A DNA stretch of 64,000 nt from Pterois miles (Eukaryota > Chordata > Actinopteri > Perciformes > Scorpaenidae). Under the pieces are notes generated by a model. That model did no database searches. It was not told the DNA's origin and saw nothing but the letters and a program-made list of their open reading frames with translations. The first letter of the stretch is position 1. Every line of letters starts with the position of its first letter. Below, piece by piece: positions 1 through 12,790 of the stretch. Location: positions 10,207,501-10,271,500 of the forward strand of contig CAMQGK010000341.1 of the NCBI GenBank assembly GCA_947000775.1, read 5' to 3'. The position numbers were made by a program, and so were the translations under genes.

Positions 1-2539
1 TCTTCAGGAGCGGAGCGCCTCACGGGACTCCTGGCCAGCTCTGACGCACATCAGCAGAATACGGATTAATAAATCAGCGAAAGTTAAGGGGGTGGTGGAT
101 GGAGATGCAGGGGACAGAGAGAGACACAGAGAGGAGTAAAATGGGAGCACAGCAAATACCCTTATGACTTTGCCCTATTTGAAACAAAGAAGGCACTGTG
201 ATTAGTGACACTAAAAAAAAATTAAAAACACAAGGAGGCTGTATCATTTTATGAATACAGGTTTTGTGTCGAGAATTTATTTAGCTATCATATGTGTGTG
301 CACAAGAACAGAAATAGTCAAATGTCCTATTACCATGGGGCAAAAACAAATTGCAGTGCTTAGAATTTTACAGTGGGCATATAACAGTAGCTAAAATGGT
401 GTTACGGGTACATCAAGGGAGTTGGTGAAGCCTCAGGGAGCTTTCACAAGCTGTAGTCTGTTTGGCTTCCCAATCAGAGTGAAAATTATACTTTTGGTTC
501 GTTTTCTATTTAGTCTGGTTCGGGTTTCACAGTGCACAAATAAATAAAGCGGACCAAGTATAGGGCGTGTACGAAGAAGCAATTTTATGTTTTTCATCTC
601 GAGAGCTGCCACTTCATTGCAGGGAATCACAGACTTTGATATATTGCTGTCGAAGTGGTTTTACTTTGACTCTGATCTACTGTGCGTAAGGATCTCTTCT
701 CTTAAAGTTTATCTCGAATTACTTTATAAACGTCACTATTTTTGTGGACTTTATCTAGCATATTCTGTGTGGTCTTTTCGGCCCTGATATCAAGCAAACA
801 TCAGGTCAGTCCTCTCCCACTCATGTAACCTGCATTTACCTGTTTCCATCTCAGCTAATACCCGTGGAGGCAGCGTGCGTTTTGGTTTGCTTGGAAACGG
901 TCCGATACCACCTGTCGCAAGTGTCTCAGTCTGGATGTTTTGGTCCATATCAGAGTACGATTACTACATTCACAACTGCCCAAATGAACCGCACCAGTGT
1001 TTCATTAAAACGGACTAAATGTTTGCTTGTGAAAACAACCTTATTGGCAAAGAAAGAGTGAACCAAGGCTCTCTAGAACAGCCACTGTTTATTCCTGACC
1101 CCTTACTCAACCCTTAACTTTTGCTTCAGCTGACGGACTTTTGAAAAATATAATAATGTGAAATGAAAGCATGACCACATTTTAGTTTTTACAAACAATA
1201 CTGTCTGTCAGCTAATCAGTACTGAGGCAATAATTGCTGCCCATAATCAATATTGTTGTTATCCATTTGTTATATATCACATAAAATGACCAAAACCAAC
1301 AAAGTATGGTCCATGCTCATTTAAATATATGCTTTCATTAAAAAAAAAAGCAGCTGGGTACTGTAGTTTTGATCAAACAGGGTAAATACTGATTTGCTAG
1401 GGACTATTTTCAGCTGTGGATTAATACATATTTGATCTTCTAGTCATTTCAGGCAGCAAGACGTTTGGTTGGTTTTGATCTTATCACTGTATTTTCTACA
1501 AATATGAAAAATCAGCAGATATATCCTACTGAACCACGTTATGATGATCCAGTGTAACACAATATCACAATGATGCATTAACGGAAGCAAGTGCACTTGG
1601 CAGGAAAGCCTTCAAGGGTCGACTTCCTCTTGAACAAATGTAAGAGCAAAGACGTTTGAAAATCAGTGTCACATGTTTTCAACAATGTCTTGAAAAGATT
1701 TAAACACTTCTTTCAGTGAGTGGAGACAGTTTTAAACAGTGTAAGACTCAAATAAATCGCTACAGATACTAATAAAGCTGTGTCTGCGTCTGCTTTAAGC
1801 ATCACAGTTAGTTCACGTAAACTCCACAGGTGGCAACTAGAAATATTAAGCATTTATCTGTATCAGATCAGAAGAAGAAACCACTGGTTAGTGGAAAAAG
1901 TCAAAGAACGACCTGTTTGACCCACTATATTGCAGCGTGATGGTGATCGATGGCACTTTTTGTTCTGCTAGATTCCTGCTACTTTCTGACAGCCTTACAG
2001 ACTTCCCCTTCGATTCCTTTCTGAGGTCTTTCGAGCCGCAGCTCAACCTAATGCGACCGCAGTGACACTCAGAGCTGTGGGATATGCGTCAGTGTCCTGG
2101 GCCTGCGACTACGACGGCTAATCAAAGGTGCAGCCAGATCTGTCCCACATGCTGCGGTCCAGAATGGACTGGGAACCACATGTGCTCACTCAATCAGGAC
2201 AGAGAGAGACTGCTGTGGTGGAGGAACAAACGCTTGGTCACTGGTTTGACCAGAGCGTTTTTGTTTTTTTCTTTTACCTCAGTAAAGTTTTCCTTCCCTC
2301 TGGGGCCAACGCTGCTGAAGACAATACCGTCATCAAGATAAGATAACACAATGTCTGTGATGCTGAACATGACTTGTCCTTTTTTCAAATTTTCCAAAAT
2401 CTTGAGCCAGTCCCTGAACTACTTTTCAGTTTTGTTTTCCCATGTTTACATTATAAATGGTCTCAATACTGTAGGCTGTGCAAAGACTGGAGTAGGGGAT
2501 GACTGCCATTTACTTAAAGTGATCATGATTACGCTTAAA

Positions 2540-2896
2540 CAGTGATGGAAGAGGTATTCAGATCCTCTACTAAAGTAAAAGTATCAGAATTACAAACACT
2601 TGCATTTCGTTTCTCTACATCTTTTTTGTGAAAAATTAGGCCTTGAACGGCTATTGAAATGAAAACATCTGTCACAAGCCAAAAAGGTTATTAACCACTG
2701 ATTTAGTCTTTCACAATGTGTTGTATTTTATACATTTATCGTGGTTTTTTTTATATCCAATCTTTATTTGCTGTCAGATAAAAGTATCTGCAATGTAGTG
2801 GAGTAGAAGTATAGCATAAAGTAGAAATATGTATGTTGTGTAGAAGTACCTTAAAATTGTACTTAAATACTTGAATAAATGTACTTTCCACCTCTG
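2540..2896. mobile_element. Non-autonomous hAT-like MITE with 8-bp target-site duplication
   Basis: The element begins CAGTGATGGAAGAGGTA and ends TACTTTCCACCTCTG, giving imperfect terminal inverted repeats of the CAGnGGTGG type. It is flanked by CGCTTAAA (2,532-2,539) and TGCTTAAA (2,897-2,904), a 7-of-8 match. That length is the hAT superfamily size. The interior carries the repeated TACTTAAGTA-like words typical of a very common fish MITE. It has no coding capacity. A second, rearranged relative starts near 21,849. Confidence 0.8.
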
Positions 2897-3837
2897 TGCT
2901 TAAATGAGTCAAAGTGAAGGTGCTCATTCAGATAAATGTATAGGCGGGAAGCAGTTTGTTGTGCTGCCTGTTTGTGAGCGGCTGAAGCCCAGTTGGCAGA
3001 GATTTTGGGGCCTGACTCAGACTTGGGCTTCCTGTGTAAAAACTGAAGCCTGAGTTCATGTTCAGTGAGCTATTGTTGCATAACACTTATCTTGACTACA
3101 GCACACCACACCCTGGGACTGGGAAGGGAAGGCCAAACCAGTCATGGTCTGTCTGGGTCTCTGCACTCAGTGTGAATGGAGAATGTGTTTACAGCCAGCC
3201 CGGACTGGGTATCCATATTGTGTCTGCACCAGTTGTGGCATTAATGTGCAAGTAGCAAAGCAACTTTGAAGTAGATTTCTAAGCATCAGCATAGAAATCT
3301 GACCAGTTGTGGTGAGCTATCAATGAGTCGCAATGTAGCCTCAATGAACGATTCGTATGATATCTTATGAAAAGTTATTCCTTGTTTTTTTTGTGTGTGT
3401 TTTCAGAATAAACTAGAAACCAGAAACAACTACACACCAAACTTTGGTTTAGGAAAAGATCGTGGTTTGGGTTAAAATAGTTCAAGAGGTGGGGTTACTT
3501 AAGTACAGACGTTACGTGACATATAAATCAATGTTGACTTCTAGTTTCACACGGGGTACAAACATCGATCTCTTGAGTGTGTGTCCAGTGTTTTTGACCC
3601 ACCCATCCACCCCAACCTCCTCCCGAGGTGGCATTTGTCATTCTTTACACTTCTTGGTTTGTAATTATGTGGATTACATACAAATTGGTTTCATGGGATA
3701 TATACACAAATTATAGTGCATTACTTTTCAGAGCTATGAACCCTTTAGATGAGTCATATTATAATAAAACAGGTCAACATATATCAATGACACACAAAAG
3801 GGAAAGCATCAGAAAGGAAGGAAAAGATACTGCTATG

Positions 3838-3868
3838 AATCTATCTATCTATCTATATCTATATATAT

Positions 3869-3920
<52 letters not shown>
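3838..3920. repeat. Compound microsatellite (ATCT)n (AT)n (GT)n
   Basis: A short ATCT tract runs into AT repeats, then about 25 perfect GT units from roughly 3,871 to 3,920. Compound microsatellites like this are common in fish introns. Confidence 0.95.
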
Positions 3921-3921
<1 letters not shown>

Positions 3922-6900
3922 CTTCTTTATCCAGATTCAGTACAGTCTATTACTCTTTTACTGTGGACTGTAGCCTCAACCGTTTTTCACAGTTTGCTGC
4001 TGTAGGGTGCAGGCGTAGCGGCATAACAGCTCCAAAGTGAAGCCAAAACATCTTGATCGTCCCCTGCTGGTACACATTTTACACGCGATTGTGATTAAAT
4101 ATTCAATTGATTCTTCAACTCCCTCTTTTACTTCATTTTAACTTGATTCTATTTTAAAATCTGAATTTTTCAACACGAGTGTCTGCGGTTAGAGAAAACT
4201 ATATAACATATCACACGGTAGGCTTTGTAAATCCCATAAGGGTTGTAATTTAGGTGAAAGGATGACTTTTTTTAATCAGCAATTAATCTGTCGTTTTTTA
4301 GCATTTATCAATAATCATTTAGTCAATAAAATGGCAGCAAATAGAGGATGATTTTCATCAGCCTGGTGTTGAGTTACTCTTTAAACAGTAATGGTAATGG
4401 TGATCATATTTGTTGTCTATCATCAGACCAAACTTTGAACAATTACCTCGAATCAGTTGGTTAGTTTGAAGTGTGAGGGTGGAGATGGGAGGCTTGCTGG
4501 GTGCAATTGGCACGTTGCACACCTTTGGGACGGTTTAACTTCTCAGCTAATAGAAAATGATGAGGCAGTTGGAAGGAAGGTGGTTACTGTTGTTGAGAGT
4601 GAGGTGTAACTTCATTTGACCTGAGCTGTTATTTGGGTTCCCAGTATTCTGTACAGAAAAGGGATATAAATAGTTACATTAGCAAGCTTTACTGCAAAAA
4701 TTAGACAAAAGTGCAATATAAGGTTGCAAATCCCTGGAGGGACTGCCAAAGGAAAGTACTGCTTTAATTGAAACAATAAACTAACATATGCGGATAAAGG
4801 GGCATTTTAAGAGCTGCTAAAAAAAAAAAAAAAAAATAAACAAAAACAGCCAGCTCCTCCTTATCTCCATCACTCATCTCTATTTCCCATGAAGCAGTCA
4901 GCCATCTGTGTGACGGCGCCTGAACAGAAGTGAACATGTGTCTTCGGCGCTCCTGTCAGGCGATGCCGGGCGGCGATGTCAACAGCAGAGGCTGACCCCG
5001 GCGGCAGCACTGATGTTTAGCGAGCAAGATGTTCCTCCCCGGCAACACATGGATGAAAAATGCACATGAGAGAAAAAGGGAAAAGACCACTTCTCTTGAA
5101 GCGCACTCCTTCTGGCAGAGTCAAGGGCAAGCTGCCAAGGTACTACTTTTCACTTTCCTGACATGAGGCTGAGGCAGGAAAGGGGAGGGAGGGGAGGGAG
5201 AGTGCGTGCGTCAGCAGGTCCGCCTGGGACTCCCTTTGCCAGGAGGTGGGACGAGCATGTGGTTCTTATCTTATCTCTGGGAGGGCTGGAGCACAGCGAC
5301 CAACACTGACATTCAGTGAGCAGCAAAGTGTGGAAAAAGATGAAAACGACTCCTCTTCCACTGTTCACCTGATTTATTCATTGAGCTTGTGCCAGTGAAC
5401 CTGGGTGTGCATATGCAGGTGACCACACACACATACAGTATATACGGCATATATTCTCACACACCCGACATTCCGCAGCAGCCAAGGGTGAGGTGACCGG
5501 TGCGGCTAAATCAATAGTCAGTCAGTGAAAAGGCGACAAATTAAGAAAACGCTGTTTCACCCTGAACTTCAACTGCAGTCCGATCACTTCCAGAGACACG
5601 CCCCCGCATGGTGAAAACAAACACTGCTGCACAAACATGCAAGCTCACACCTCATACTCAAGAGAGAGAGATGGAGATTTCCATGGAAATGTAATTTGCA
5701 TTATTTCCACTTCCATGGTCCAGGTCATTAGACGTAAAGGGTAAGGGCTATAAATGGCAAACTGAGGTGTAGATAAGACATGTCCCTTGATCCACGGCCT
5801 AATAGTGTTGTCACAGGCAAGCTGCAACACTCTGCAGGTCAACCTTCACCTTGAACTCAACTCAAAACTTTCTTGTGCATTCACTGATCGACAGCCAGTA
5901 GGTGGTCGATCACACAGCCTTAACCGTAAAGTAAGTAACGTAGTAACATCTCAGTAGTTAACATCTCACCCTAACTAGTGGTTTGATGTAGCGCTGCCTC
6001 CACCCCCCCCCCCCAAAGCTACATCAATGATCAGGGGTCATGTTCCCCCTGCTCCACATCTGGACTGATGTTGAACTCCGCAGCCGCTCTGCAGAGGGGC
6101 CAACAGGGACCCGGTAATGAGAACCACAGATCTGTGCGTCGTCTCCAGCGCCCTGCTCCTTTATGAGCCTTGACACGAGGACAAGTTGTAAAGAAATCTA
6201 CACGCATGTGGCCTTTTCCCATCCCCTCAGATACCAACCCACGACAAGCTGACGAGGGGTCAAGGGACGCTTCGAGGAGAATGTCATCTGTTTCGCTGCT
6301 CAGATCAAGCACTGTGCCCTGGCACTGATCCAGTCCTGCACAGATCTCCATATAAAAAATGGATTCAAACTGCATAAAAAGCTAATTTTCATTGGCTTGA
6401 ATTTCCTGAGAGTTTAAGAAAACACTTAAGACAAATCACAAAGAGAGACCATTTGGCATCTGGAATTATTTAGCCATTCAAATTTCAATGAAGCTTTAAT
6501 TTTCACATTAAATCATATTTAACACTATATGTATGTACGTATATATGCAGTGACTGCGCCGAGAGGAGTCCTCGCTGTGAGACAGAAGGCATGTGGCGGG
6601 GCAGGAAATGTCCAGCATGAGCACTTCCTGCCTGACAATGCAGCCTTCTTCACTGAGTTAAGCAATTCGTCGACAACCAATTGGGTTTGAAAATGCCTCA
6701 GAGATCACATTAAGCCTGACCCTGGCTGACCCCTGAATCTGACCACAGCTATCCACAAACAATGCACACACTTATATACTGTATTTCCCTGCAACATGAG
6801 GCTAGAAACAGCTATTTATAATAACCCAGGACTAACTCACTGCTCAGTTAGAATCACATGAGCAACCAGAAAGTGAATGAGCCAACACGTTGTCTTACAA

Positions 6901-8459
6901 ACCAGAGTCTGTTGGACAACCCAGAAACCAGAAATGACAAACAATGACGGATTAACATGCCAGCAGTTGCCAGGGAACAAAACAGAACTTTTTAACCACA
7001 AAAAGTAAATGTAAGAAGTGCTATAAAAACAGAAATATACTGCATGTGCGTTGGTGTGCTTTGGTGAATAAAATGTAATCAAATTATTTTCTGATCCCAA
7101 ACCAAGCACAGGGAAACATGCAGGGAGAATGCAAAGTGTGTCAAATTAATCCTACATTTAATCTAGATTAATTGACAGCTGTACAGTACATTACATGTGA
7201 GCTACGATACTCACATAATGACAAGCAGGCAGTCAGTGATGAACCTTGTTTGTAGTATTAAAAAAAACAGTAATTAAATATTCAGTCAGCCGCATCTACT
7301 CATTTTTCTAAGTTCAAAAAGTGTGGAGAGGCTTTGTGAAATCTCAAATTCTTGTCCTTTTTTGGTCAATACGAGGGCGGGATACCTACATACTGTACCT
7401 CAATAATACATTCCACGACGGCAGTTTATTGCGATGTGTGTATTTTGGCGTCACTCAGTATCCCAGGCCCCAGACTGCTAACTTGTTATTACAGGGTTGC
7501 CACTAAAGGTCACTTGAGGTGCCACTTAAACAGCTGGAGCCACTGACGGAGTTATTCATGTGGGCATACAGACAGTGTAAGTTACGATCACAGAGATTAT
7601 AAACGACAATAACTCCTAAAGTAGAACTTCCCACAGCAACACAAAGATAGAAAAACAGATAAAATCACAGACATGCTGAGGAAATATACGTATGTTTTAT
7701 GTGAATATTTACAAATGCATTCACTAAACTTTCTGCATATTGTTCTTAGGCAGGCACTAATCATCTCAATATATTTACTAATTTTTTAAAATAAAAATTT
7801 AAAACTGTGGCTGATACCTGCCTCTGACAATAAGGAAATATTAAAAATTAAGCAAAACAGCTGACATAAAAGCCATAATGACTTTTTGTAGGACACTATC
7901 ATTTATTAAAGCTATGGAATAAGAAACCTATATATTGTGTTATATGATTTATTATATGAATATATAAGTAGCTTTAGAATACAAGAGTACTGCAATAAAT
8001 ATGAAAAATATGTGTAAGTATAATTAGAATAATAAACTAATTTCTATAACAATAGTCCAACCCTGAACTCACATTTCTACAAGAATATGTTTTAAATTTT
8101 ATTGTAAGTTAAACAATATGTGCACAGTCTGTCCTCACTCCGGTTCAAGCTGTAGACTTCGCCTCGCTTTTTAAACCCATGTCTTTTTTATTGCAGCACT
8201 GCTGACTGTCCCCACCACGATAGACCGGGCCAGCTCATCATAAACCCGCTCGATATTTTATTAAAAAGGACTGTCGAGAGACACACTACATTTTCCGAAT
8301 TGCAGTCCTGCCTGGTCCCCACCCATCTAGATCAGCTATCAATCTGTCATTCATAAAGTTGGGTAGACACATGGGCGCATAACGTGCGCCTGCAGGACTT
8401 TTGCGTAAATTTTAGTTTGATTTTTTGATTCACTCTTTTAAAGTATTAGTCAAAAACAC

Positions 8460-8527
8460 CTACTTGCACCCAGGAAACAGTCCGTTAACCTTCTGAAACA
8501 GCTTGTTGAAGACGGACCATCTTCCAT
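8460..8527 (-). CDS. pde10a: pde10a alternative first coding exon (PDE10A1-type N-terminus)
   Basis: Phosphodiesterase 10A hydrolyses cAMP and cGMP and is best known from striatal neurons. This is only its short alternative N-terminal exon. Reading leftward from the ATG at 8,527, it encodes MEDGPSSTSCFRRLTDCF and then LGAS. As I recall it, the human PDE10A1 start is MEDGPSNNASCFRRLTECF, a near match. The exon has 22 codons plus two bases (AG) before a GT donor at 8,459-8,458. Phase 2 is what is needed to complete a serine before the shared exon that begins LTDEKVK in mammals. The ATG context GACATGG is strong. The GAF and catalytic exons are not in the window. The gene lies next to Brachyury in the same orientation as in human, which supports the call. 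Confidence 0.88.
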
Positions 8528-8960
8528 GTCGGATTGTGAACGCAAAATGAGAGAGGAACCCCGGAGAAAAGTGCGCCTCTGCAGCTGCAACTTGGTGCGT
8601 CTCTGGCCAAAAAAACAAAACAGAAAAAAAAACTATTCCAGTACGCGTTGATGTGATGGTGTCCTCAATGCTTTGGTCTGAGCACGGTTTAGGAAGGGCA
8701 AGAAGAGCAGTGTGCTGCCCCCACCTCCACCAGCGCTATGACCCAGCACCGCTGGCCGAGGTGTAGCTACAGTCAGCCCGCCTCCTCGGCGTGGTGGCTC
8801 CGCTGTGGATGTGCAGCAGCAGCAGACTGAGGGAGCGGAGACCACGGAGCATAGAGACACGGGGTAAACACGCACAGAGAGGAGAGAGAGGAAGACAGGA
8901 GCGCAAATGAGTCAAGTCAGCCACAGCTATCTAACACGACTTCCGCTGCAGTTTTTTAAA
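8528..8960 (-). promoter_or_regulatory. Probable 5' UTR and promoter of the short pde10a isoform
   Basis: The DNA just upstream (to the right) of the PDE10A1-type start is visibly richer in CG dinucleotides than its surroundings, around 8,700-8,930, with purine/GC-rich blocks. At about 8,953-8,967 an AT-rich TTTTATTTTAAAA-like element could act as a weak TATA box for leftward transcription. The exact start site cannot be read from sequence. The reading frames here (62-80 residues, minus strand) are low-complexity and are not called as genes. Confidence 0.5.
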
Positions 8961-11900
8961 ATAAAAGCCAAAAAACGCTGGACGATTATGTCGGGTGCAC
9001 TGCATGTAAGGAATACTGAAATGAACCTGTCAAGAATTTAAGCCGGTTAGACATTTTTCAGGAATTTCTCTAAACAGACGCACAGTTTGATGCATATGGC
9101 TAAAATGGCCTTTATGCACACTACTGATGCAATATATTAACTGCAAACATCCCTAATACACTAAACACCGTGACAGAGTGCACAAAATTCTTATTTTGAA
9201 GGGTATCTCGTGCGTATTTCCGGTGTTTTCGCGCACTTGACGCGTTTGGGGAACGCGCTCTTGACGCTGTTGAGCTGCTGTTCCTGTTCCTGAATTTGGC
9301 TGCGTAAAAGGGGCTGAACCATACATGTGCCCCTGAGCTCTCCAGAGACACGCGGCTGCTGTTTCCTGATTCACGGCTCAGTGGTCAAGGAGGAGACGGC
9401 AACAGACCTCCACATTTACAGCATGACAGGACAAACTAATGGAGCGTCAGGTTTTGCATGCAATGCCCAAGAAGGTCCTGCAGTGTTTAACTGCATCTTG
9501 CTGCATCCTGCAGACAAGTCATTTAGCAAGACACTGAATTCCTACCAGCTGCCGAGTAGACCCTGACCTCCTCAGGAGAGAGAGAGGGGTAAAAACAGGG
9601 ATCTGCAGAGTTAAGTTTGTAACTACCAAAACCTTCATACCACCTTCATTCATTCAGAGTGGTCTTTCATATACAGCCAGTCAAAGAGATCTGTCTGGTA
9701 AAAATAAATATCAGACATTGATTTGACCAAACTTTCATTATGGTGCAGCAAAAGAAAAGCATACAGAAAACTCAAATTGTGTGTATGAGAGTGAGCGAGC
9801 GAGGACAGTGTAAAGTTTAGACTCTAAACTTTGATCGTGCTGAAGTCTAATTCACGTCTTATCTATCTTGAGCTTTTACATAAGGTTCTTTTGTCTGAAC
9901 TAGGCCAAATAAGATTTGTCTTTCTGTCTTTTTCTGGATCACTGTTGATATTTCAGCTCCTGACTTCAAATATCCGCAGAGACTTGCATTCACTACAGCA
10001 TTCAATTGATTTATTTCACCAGGCGTACATTTACATAAATTATAATTGTAAATATCGCCTTGAATTGGCACGATGAAATAAATCAATGTAGTCCGTTCCT
10101 TCTGCAAAAGCCTAACGCTGCAAATTACTGCAAAATCTGCACATCTGCAGTGCAACTGAAATATTTAGACTAGAGAGTTAAAATCCTATATACTCATATA
10201 TAAATATATAATATCAAATCCCATAATGATAATGATAAAAAAAATAACCTAATTAATCTAAAATTCAGGTCAACCAGATGATGCATTCTGCACTGACTGG
10301 AAAAGACAGTCTGGAGAAAAAAACAACAGAAGCTGAATGGTTTTTATATACAAGAATGCTGAACAATCATTTGGCTGCTACAATTACGACAGAATTGCCC
10401 CATTGAATGTTTTTTTCTCCTCTTCTTCTCAGATTGACGTTAGTCAGAGGATTTCCTGTATCAGTTTGAGCTGCCTCTGACGTCTTTAAGGCCACACTTA
10501 GTTCCTGTTAGTTCCAGTTTTCGCTTTAAAGCTAGCCAAGCAATGCATCACCACTGCTGTTTATATTTCCACGAATAATGTCCATGTAGAAAAGAGACAT
10601 AACTCATTTACAGGACATTGGTAAAGCAAAACAACCCTGACACGGAACTAATTTTATGCCATAACTTGCAAAACTACACATAATATACTGTCTACATAAA
10701 GATCTTACTTCAGATTAGTGAGTGATTCCTTTTTAAATGGCTGTTTTCCTGTGTGAGTAGTTAAACTGAGGATCCCACATCAGGTTCCAAATGAAGTGAG
10801 CTCTCTATCTCTGCAACCTTTGTTAGATGTGTGCTTGTGCTATCAGCGCTCACAGTGCACCTCAACAGCTCTGAGCTGGCAACATGATACAGCATACGGC
10901 GTGCCAGACTCCCTCATGGCCGCAGCGTATACTGATCATATCGACAGAGAAAGAGAGAGAGAGGTGTGGGAGCTTTGGCGAGTTGCGTCAGCACGCGTGC
11001 TATCAATCACTGGCATTCCTACACTCTCGAGCAGCTGGTCCATTCAGAGGTCACGTACTGTATAGCATAATGGATTCTCTCTGACACACTCTGTCGCTTT
11101 TCCCTCCATTTTCAGCCTGATGAGAAAAGCCCTTAGATGCATCTTACAGTGACACGTCAGTTTATTTCACATCCTGGCTCTTGATTATGTGAGGCATAAT
11201 ATTATTGCAATAAAGCGTGCAACTGAAATACTAATCTAATATTTTCTGACGCCCAGGAATTTTGGAGGTTGAATGCTGAAAGGAAGTAAATTCAGCCATT
11301 TAGGTGAAATAAAACCTTTAACATTCAACACATTGTCAGCCTTTCATTGGAGGATAGATACACATTTTAATTTGATGAATTCACATTCATTTTCATGCCA
11401 TTAATCTTATTAACATCAGTGCTTTACTCTGACTTATGAAACTAATGAGAATAAATAAATACAGATGTAAAATTGTAATACAATAAAAAATGGGAAGAAG
11501 CTGTGAGATGAAGAAGCTCAGAGAGCTCTGTCAGCCCCTTCAGGGCTCACCTCTGTGCATCCTCCCTGCACTTCAAGTAGCTTATGCATGGAAATTTAGA
11601 TGGAAAACAAATGCTTTCAAACATTCACAGCAAAGTTCATGACTGGAAGTTTATGAGCTTATGTGAGACGGTTATGGGTGAGGAACTTATAGGGAAATGC
11701 GGTAAATCACAAGGGATGCCACAACTCTGCCTGTGACCCACCAGTAAACCCTTCTGATCCACGGCTCTCTGAAGTGGCAGAGCAGCCGCTTTAACGTTTG
11801 AATGATTATTATAGAAACTCGGGGTGGGACGGTCAACAACCGTTTGTCTTTACAACAGTAGCCTAACATCAGGAACAAAACACTTCTTCATTGTCACATC

Positions 11901-12575
11901 TTATAACTGGACTTCTGATCTAAAAGTTATTTAAAGAAAATGAATAAATAAAAATAAATTATAGCCTCAGGCCATCAACAAAAAGTAACATAAAAACAGT
12001 AACATATGCTAGGCCTGCACCTAGGAGTTGTTAATTGACCTCCAAATCAGTATTCAAATGCTTTGTTTTTTTAAATATATACTGTATTAGGCCTGCAAGA
12101 TATCTGTGTGATAACAATTTTTAATATTGCAAAGATAATGACTTGTGATAAATAAACAACTATTGAAGTGTGTATATTAGTTATACTTATGTCAGCCTGG
12201 TTGTTTTTAAATTCAGAACTGGATTAAAATTGAATATTTAAAATGCAACTGGTGCACATGTTTCTAGAGCAGCAACAGTAATGTGCACAACAGCAAAGTC
12301 ACCATATAAACTCGTCAATATCTGACTGGAAACAACCTAACCTAAACAGACTACTTAGCCTACTGACAGCTTTAGTTGCAGCTTGTGTAGCCGAGGCTTA
12401 CGTTGCTAATGAACTTTGTGAGGATAATATATTAATAATGAGGCTCCGTAGCTCGGACCCTTGTCAGTAACAGCGCACCACCGCTTCATTGCTACTGTTC
12501 CTCCCTTCACAGTAAACTCCCCGAACACAACCACCGAACACTGTTTATTAAAGAGAAATAAAGTCATTTACTTAC

Positions 12576-12790
12576 ACATGTTTACCAGTCGCTGCTAGCC
12601 GGTGAGTTAACATGCGGTGACGAGCTAATAGCTGTGGTAGTGTCACCACTTTGGCTGTGGTTAAGAGACATGCGCAGTAAAATCTGTCCCGCCCCCGCTG
12701 GAAATTGAGCCAATCACAGCACACAACCTCAGCTTCAGTTCCACTGCGCATGTGCTGTACCCCATATCCTGTCCGTCCGTGTGTTATTGG
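12576..12790 (-). promoter_or_regulatory. Promoter-like cluster (NRF1-type sites, GC box, CCAAT) with a strong leftward splice donor
   Basis: The plus strand shows ACATGCGCAGT near 12,670, CCCGCCCCC near 12,690, GCCAATCA near 12,710 and CTGCGCATGTGC near 12,746. These are the words of NRF1, Sp1 and NF-Y sites at housekeeping promoters. Reading leftward, a very good donor, CATGT|GTAAGTAAATG, sits at 12,576/12,575. This could be a non-coding first exon. The ATG just before the donor would give phase 1, which does not fit the phase-2 shared pde10a exon. The flanking DNA resembles dispersed fish repeats, so a transposon-borne promoter is equally possible. Confidence 0.35.

Larger units (their letters stand above)
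1..8459. other. Non-coding stretch downstream of the pde10a alternative first exon (presumed intron)
   Basis: No open reading frame here looks like a protein with splice sites. Since pde10a is transcribed leftward from the exon at 8,460-8,527, this is presumably its following intron. The next coding exon, expected to begin LTDEKVK after the split serine codon, was searched for by eye and not found, so it should lie off the left edge. The stretch holds a hAT-like MITE at 2,540-2,896, a GT microsatellite near 3.9 kb, a short poly-C run near 6,002 and ordinary AT-rich DNA. Confidence 0.6.

Noticed and set aside
3628..4005. 125-codon frame with Cys-Val repeats
   Set aside because: It is produced by the GT microsatellite. 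The flanks lack protein character.
6031..6375. 114-codon minus frame
   Set aside because: No domain, no splice support, and composition like the surrounding non-coding DNA.
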